A program made the translations under genes and the position numbers. From Lumbricus terrestris (lineage: Eukaryota > Annelida > Clitellata > Crassiclitellata > Lumbricidae): a stretch of 64,000 nt of DNA. The notes beneath the pieces are model-generated. The model was not told where the DNA came from. It did not search any database and saw nothing but the letters and a program-made list of their open reading frames with translations. Of this stretch, positions 59,362-64,000 are shown piece by piece (the stretch's first letter is position 1; every line of letters starts with the position of its first letter). Location of the stretch: the NCBI GenBank assembly GCA_949752735.1, contig OX457036.1, positions 3,000,902 through 3,064,901 of the forward strand. Direction: 5' to 3'.

Positions 59362-59510
59362 TATTGATTCAACCTTATTCTGCCTTTGCATTGTCCAGCG
59401 AGTTGACTCAGATTATCGACATTTTACCGTACAATTATATATTGACTCAGGTAAAACGATATAGAGGTGTACAAGTTGAGCGTTGCATCGCCGAATGCAT
59501 CAGTAAACAA
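59362..59510 (+). repeat. Dispersed ~150-bp repeat containing AGAGGTGT (forward copy)
   Basis: ATTCAACCTTATTCTGCC, ACAATTATATATTGACTCAG, GTAAAACGATATAGAGGTGT and AGTTGAGCGTTGCAT pair with 10397-10545 (-). Confidence 0.75.
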
Positions 59511-60907
59511 CTGGTCAATTATAAACAAGCTATTATAATTAATTTTCTTCATACAAATTATTCGCTCTAATGTAAGTTATTTAGCTGAATGTATGAAGTG
59601 AGGTCGACGCTTACTGTCAAATCATGTGAAGTGGCGCTATATAAATGTACGATTACAATTACAATTAGAATTACAATATCAACTTCACAACCATTGCCAA
59701 TCTACATGTATACAGACCATGGATCAAGTAAAAAAAGGGAATGCTATCTATCTGTGTTATTACACTGAAATTACCGTCATTGCTCGGAGGCTTACCTCGG
59801 CAGTGCCAGACCCAAACCTTGGAAAAGGAGTTTTACACGAATCATCCCTGACATGACACCGTGTCGTCAAACGCGAAATGTAATTTTTTATCGATTATCA
59901 TTTATCATTCTCCTGTTCATAAAATCAGTAAATTGGTTGCCTCCTCATTATCTTACATAGCACACAGTTACTGCATTTAAAGGTGTCCAAGATTGATTAA
60001 GATTTTAACGACATTATGTTTACGACAATTAAAGACGCTGATTCATATAGAAATTATTTTGTCTTTCAGGCAGCCTAGCCTCTCGTTGTCGACACCATGT
60101 CAAAGATGACTTGCGTCGGCCGCCTTCTCCACCCCCCCCTCCCCAATCCTCGGACTGGCACTTCCAGCGAACGATGCCTGGCAATCGCTAAACCTGGAGT
60201 ATGGAGGTTGGAGAAGCAAATTTGACAACCCGTGGATTGGAATCGACTCTCGCTTCGTAGCTCAAAATTCACTTCATTCGAAATGCGACTCAAAACTCAC
60301 TGTTTCTCTTTTTCTCAGAGTTCGGTATGCGCGTTGCAAATTTATTTAATAAAGAAACCATAGCTTTTTGTTCATTTAGTGACATCTATGTGTGCTAAAA
60401 GCGAGTAATTCAACTTATGCATCCGTTGCATGGAAAAGCTAGTCCTGTAAGACACGCTCAGTTGCGAAACCCTAACGTTTTATATTAATCCATGAGACCC
60501 GTTATAAAGGTGTTTCGTTTGAGCGTTTCATTATCGAATGCTGAAGTCGAGAAATGTTCTGAAAAGAACATTTATCATTTCTTTAGCAGTCTGAATCCAA
60601 ACCAATCGCCGTTGTGTATTCCTTACCTAATTAAATCCAAGGTATGAGAACCTAATTCCTTCTTGTGCACTTTGCCACCACCACCTTCATTGTATAATTG
60701 AGGCAGACTTCCAATTGACCAGTTCAGCATGAACAGATTTGCTCTGGCACAAAGTCGTCATCATGGCCTTCAAATGATCACGATTGTGATTTCTGCCATC
60801 TTCACTTCTATTAGAATTCCTCAATGCATCTTCATTATCTGTTTCACCTATTAATATAATGTTCTTTAGCTGCAGACAAACGTTTGCGCAGACAGTATCG
60901 GTTTGCA
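59511..60907. other. No gene recognised
   Basis: AAAGGTGT near 59980 and 60507, the latter followed by GAGCGTTTCATTATCGAATG as in the dispersed repeat. A diverged foldback-arm block lies at 59795-59830. No supported ORF. Confidence 0.45.
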
Positions 60908-61013
<106 letters not shown>

Positions 61014-61124
61014 CGAGCTAACTAGGCTAGTTATGTATTTTGAACATAATATTCGTTCTATTTTAGTTCTGTCATGGCTCATGGTGATCCCCCCAACCAG
61101 GCTGGGCAGCACAGAGGATCCTCG
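61014..61124 (-). repeat. Duplicated LINE fragment, copy 1
   Basis: AGGCTAGTTATGTATTTTGA, TTCTATTTTAGTTCTGTCAT and GCACAGAGGATCCTCGCGA match 61608-61710. Coding on the minus strand for the RT segment seen at 61525-61767. Confidence 0.8.
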
Positions 61125-61350
<226 letters not shown>

Positions 61351-61429
61351 CTCTCTGCCCGAAAGCCGGTGCTCTACGCCCCTGGGGATGAGATGAGTGA
61401 GGTGGTTTCCCTTTGGCTTCCACACAGAC

Positions 61430-61612
61430 AATGATGGGCAAGCAACTTGCCCAAGGTCGCTCCGCAGGAGCTTGCGTCCCTGCGTCCCACACGTGCTAGC
61501 CCGAGATATCTAAATCTCTGAATGTCAACTCCCAGCCCGGGGCTTGAACCGCAGTCCGTTGCAACCAACAGACGTATGCCGCTCTCGCTTACCGGTGCAG
61601 CTAACGAGGCTA
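61430..61612 (-). mobile_element. SINE-like tRNA-derived segment, minus strand
   Basis: Reversed, it reads GTTAGCTGCACCGGTAAGCG, then GCGGTTCAAGCCCCGGGCTG (B-box-like). On the plus strand it also carries GGCAAGCAACTTGCCCAAGG, typical of tRNA-SINE bodies. Confidence 0.5.
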
Positions 61613-61767
61613 GTTATGTATTTTGAACATATTCGTTCTATTTTAGTTCTGTCATGGCTCATGGTGAATCCCCACCAGGTTTGGTCAGCATAGAGGATCC
61701 TCGCGACAGAAGTGGCTTGAGATACTTCGTGCAGAGCGTCAGAGGGCAGGCCATGTGCTCTAAGCAT
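61600..61767 (-). pseudogene. Jockey-like LINE RT fragment, minus strand
   Basis: MLRAHGLPSDALHEVSQATS, VARILYADQTWWGFTMSHDR and TKIERICSKYITSLV align with the 19570-19755 fragment (SHGLPSKAM, ATTMARLMYASPAWWGLT, IERLL). This is the RT C-terminus only. The frame runs on into the neighbouring SINE-like segment. Confidence 0.75.
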
Positions 61768-62295
61768 TCTCAGTGCATAGAGTGATCTAGAACATCCCCT
61801 TTAGCAGTTCAGAAACATGTACAGTAGTTCGAAGATTGTCTTGGATGGTAACGCCCAGGATTCGCATTGATGTGACCCTGTCAACGCTGTTGATCCGATC
61901 AGGATGATTTGAATGGAGATCGGATGCCCCGACAACGTAAGATGATGAATCAACACCTGCATGTGCCCTGCACCACGCTAGCTTGGGGGTGGAGATGATG
62001 TTTTTCCTTCAAATCTCGTCGGTTTTATGACACAGTGTTGTTAAACGCCAATGTACAGGCCAACTAGATAAACGGCAATTGTAGACCTAGTCACAAAAAA
62101 TCGCTAAGTATATTAAGACCGATGTTCATTTCGACACCTTTAAATCACTTGTTAAAACGCAATATACAGTTATGACATTTACGCTGAATCGATTCAGTCC
62201 TCGTTGCAAAGAAAATAAAGCCGATAAAACGGATGTGTAGAACCGTATTGATAGCTTCCCAATAATAGCAGTATTATAAGTGGCACCTAATTACC
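61768..62295. other. No gene recognised
   Basis: 61770-61985 may be more of the reversed LINE. CGACACCTTTAAATC near 62134. Confidence 0.35.
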
Positions 62296-62811
62296 GCGCA
62301 GGACGTCATTTGCGCGCCGTCATTTGGGCGCCGTCATTTGCGCGCCGTCATTTGCGCGCGCGTGCAGCGTAGACTTGTACTATTATATCTACTAATATAT
62401 CTGCCGTCTTCGTATGGTCAAACAGCGAACTCCTGTGTGATGGGTACGATATACGCGCTTTGATGTGTATTCCTGTTTGTCTTCGCACATAAACCTAAAT
62501 AAAGATATTGTTCGTTGTTTTTTTTCAAATTTCGCATATTAGTATACATATCCCGTCTTCGTATGATCAGAGATCTGTTGCACTGTTATGTAGGAACTAC
62601 GCAGAAAACATTTATTCCTAACGCTTATTACTTTAAGAATAAAATTAAAGATTTTCTGTCATCTGTTTCATACGTGATTTTGTTTATATTTTGCGAGTAA
62701 ACAATATTTTAAGAGTAAACATTTTCGCTGCGCGCAAATTGACGGAGCGCAATTGTACTGCGCGCAAATCACGTTGCGCTTAAACGACGGCGCGCAAATG
62801 ACGGCGCATCT
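62296..62811. mobile_element. Small element with GC-rich inverted terminal repeats
   Basis: The left end has four direct copies of GCGCGCCGTCATTT-type units (62302-62362). The right end has the inverse, GACGGCGCGCAAATGACGGC and three decayed units (62727-62808). The AT-rich interior contains a ~60-bp direct repeat with CCGTCTTCGTATG at about 62404 and 62554. No ORF. The superfamily was not identified. Confidence 0.65.
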
Positions 62812-64000
62812 GTGATTATAAACATCCGAAATGTTTCTGTGGCTTATTCGCCCTTTGCTTCTAGATGTATATAGCCTGCGAATCACCAAATTTAAAGGTG
62901 TCCTACAATGTTCGACCTATTATTATGGATTAAGATCACACGTCTAAAATGCGGTGGTTTAAAATTATTGGTTGCGTGATTTGTTTTCTTCTAACAATAT
63001 CTTGCGGTTCTTGATGATGATTTTAATCTTACTTACCAGTTTGTTATTATGTCATTACAGGCATCAGTCATTTACACAAGTGCTCTAGATTAGGCGAACG
63101 CTATATGATGGTAGGTGGATGCAAAATGTGTCGCTTATCAGTAAATGCTTCCATTAGTTTCAGTATATACTAGGCACCTTTTAAACAATGTTTTAAAATG
63201 TTATATAATGTATTTAATTCTTCATTCAATTCAATTTGGAAGCACTGATGGGATAAACTTTTGAAATCAGAGAAATCTTAGGAAGCTGTAGATGGTTCAT
63301 ATGCACATGATTTACTGATATTTTGAGGTAAATTTTTTTTCACGAACACACGACCGTAGACGTAGACGCTACTGTTTGATGGTCCGGTGGATGATCACCT
63401 GGTCAAACAGCTGCCACTCTTAAATCAGACGCGTCCTACGGTTGTCGATGTCACGAAAACGCGAACGAAAAACGCGCTCCTCCAGTACACATAGCCGAAT
63501 CGAGGTCTCGACTGTTAGGCGGCCACAGCTGCGGCCCGCGGGTATGGAGCCGAGTGTCTGCCGGGACAGCTACTATACTACTACGTCTTCCGTCGTGTGT
63601 ACGTGAAGAAACACTATATGTAGCTATCCTTCTTGCACGCAAATTTGCTGAGAATCTCCTATATCACCTCCTGCACATTTTTCTCTGTACTCGTTATATT
63701 GGGGCGCACCTCAGTCGTGTTACTTATGAAGCAATCACATCGTCGCCTGCTTTAAAAACCTCTCTAAAGTGTGATGTAGTCCAGAGATAAATGAAAAGAT
63801 GCTTTTAACCATTATTTCACCGCCAGATGTGACAATAAGCTGCCTTAACATTTGCGCTACCCCTCTCACCTTTTACTAACTCGGACTATCCTTTGGACAA
63901 TCCAGCTGCGCTCGTAAATATCTATGCAAACAAAATTATTTGAATGTTCTGTTAGTGGTGCGTTCTTTTGTGTTGTTTACCTCGGTTTTGTTGAAAATAA
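62812..64000. other. No gene recognised; CpG-rich patch at 63340-63640
   Basis: TTTAAAGGTGTCCTAC near 62891. At 63340-63640 the base composition shifts to GC-rich with many CG dinucleotides (AAAACGCGAACGAAAAACGC). It could be a promoter-like island or another repeat; there is no support for either. Confidence 0.35.

Noticed and set aside
63554..63790. 78-codon ORF near a CpG-rich patch as a host exon
   Set aside because: No recognisable domain and no clear splice sites; not enough to support a gene.

Overview
This 64 kb window is animal nuclear DNA. It is AT-rich, has no bacterial gene layout, and is crowded with microsatellites, non-LTR retrotransposon (LINE) fragments, tRNA-derived SINEs, TIR DNA transposons and one long LTR retrotransposon. 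The repeat mix suits a marine invertebrate, perhaps an echinoderm or hemichordate, but nothing here fixes the taxon. I found no convincing host protein-coding gene, rRNA gene or functional tRNA gene. Every ORF with recognisable homology belongs to a mobile element. Boundaries of degraded copies are good to about 20-50 bp. || Layout. 1-1444 is the end of a TIR element that carries an 86-bp minisatellite; a shorter relative lies inverted at 51285-52654. 1445-6965 holds three LINE relics, a perfect 551-bp (CAT)n tract and two SINEs. 7.0-13.0 kb is mostly unassigned. 13.0-28.2 kb is a mosaic of microsatellites, LINE 3' ends from several families, SINEs and a tandem duplication near 19-20 kb. 28202-41068 is a near-complete Ty3/Gypsy-type element of 12.9 kb, with 2.3-kb LTRs and a 4-bp TSD, inserted into an older repeat whose uninterrupted relative lies at 24.1-25.4 kb. 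42-43.7 kb is LINE debris. 43981-47008 is a non-autonomous hAT-like element with an 8-bp TSD and an internal ~119-bp satellite. 47-50.5 kb is largely unassigned. 50.5-55 kb holds a foldback repeat, the second minisatellite element and RTE-like reverse transcriptase relics. 55829-57147 is a hAT with its broken transposase, next to a piggyBac C-terminal relic. 57.4-64 kb has one LINE 3' end, (GAT/GAC)n arrays and a 0.5-kb element with GC-rich inverted terminal repeats. || The LTR retrotransposon is the best-defined unit. A TATA box and a poly(A) signal inside the LTR define U3-R-U5. The Gag reading frame opens inside U5 and runs straight through the primer-binding site into protease and reverse transcriptase. 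One in-frame stop in RNase H breaks the frame; RNase H then continues into integrase with a GPY/F module, followed by 2.5 kb of non-coding DNA and a polypurine tract. || Signals that a standard annotation would miss: a strongly over-represented AAAGGTGT motif (about 20 copies outside arrays), a SINE and a LINE that share a 3' tail, an 81-nt hairpin of pre-miRNA shape at 18901-18981, and tandem satellites carried inside DNA transposons.
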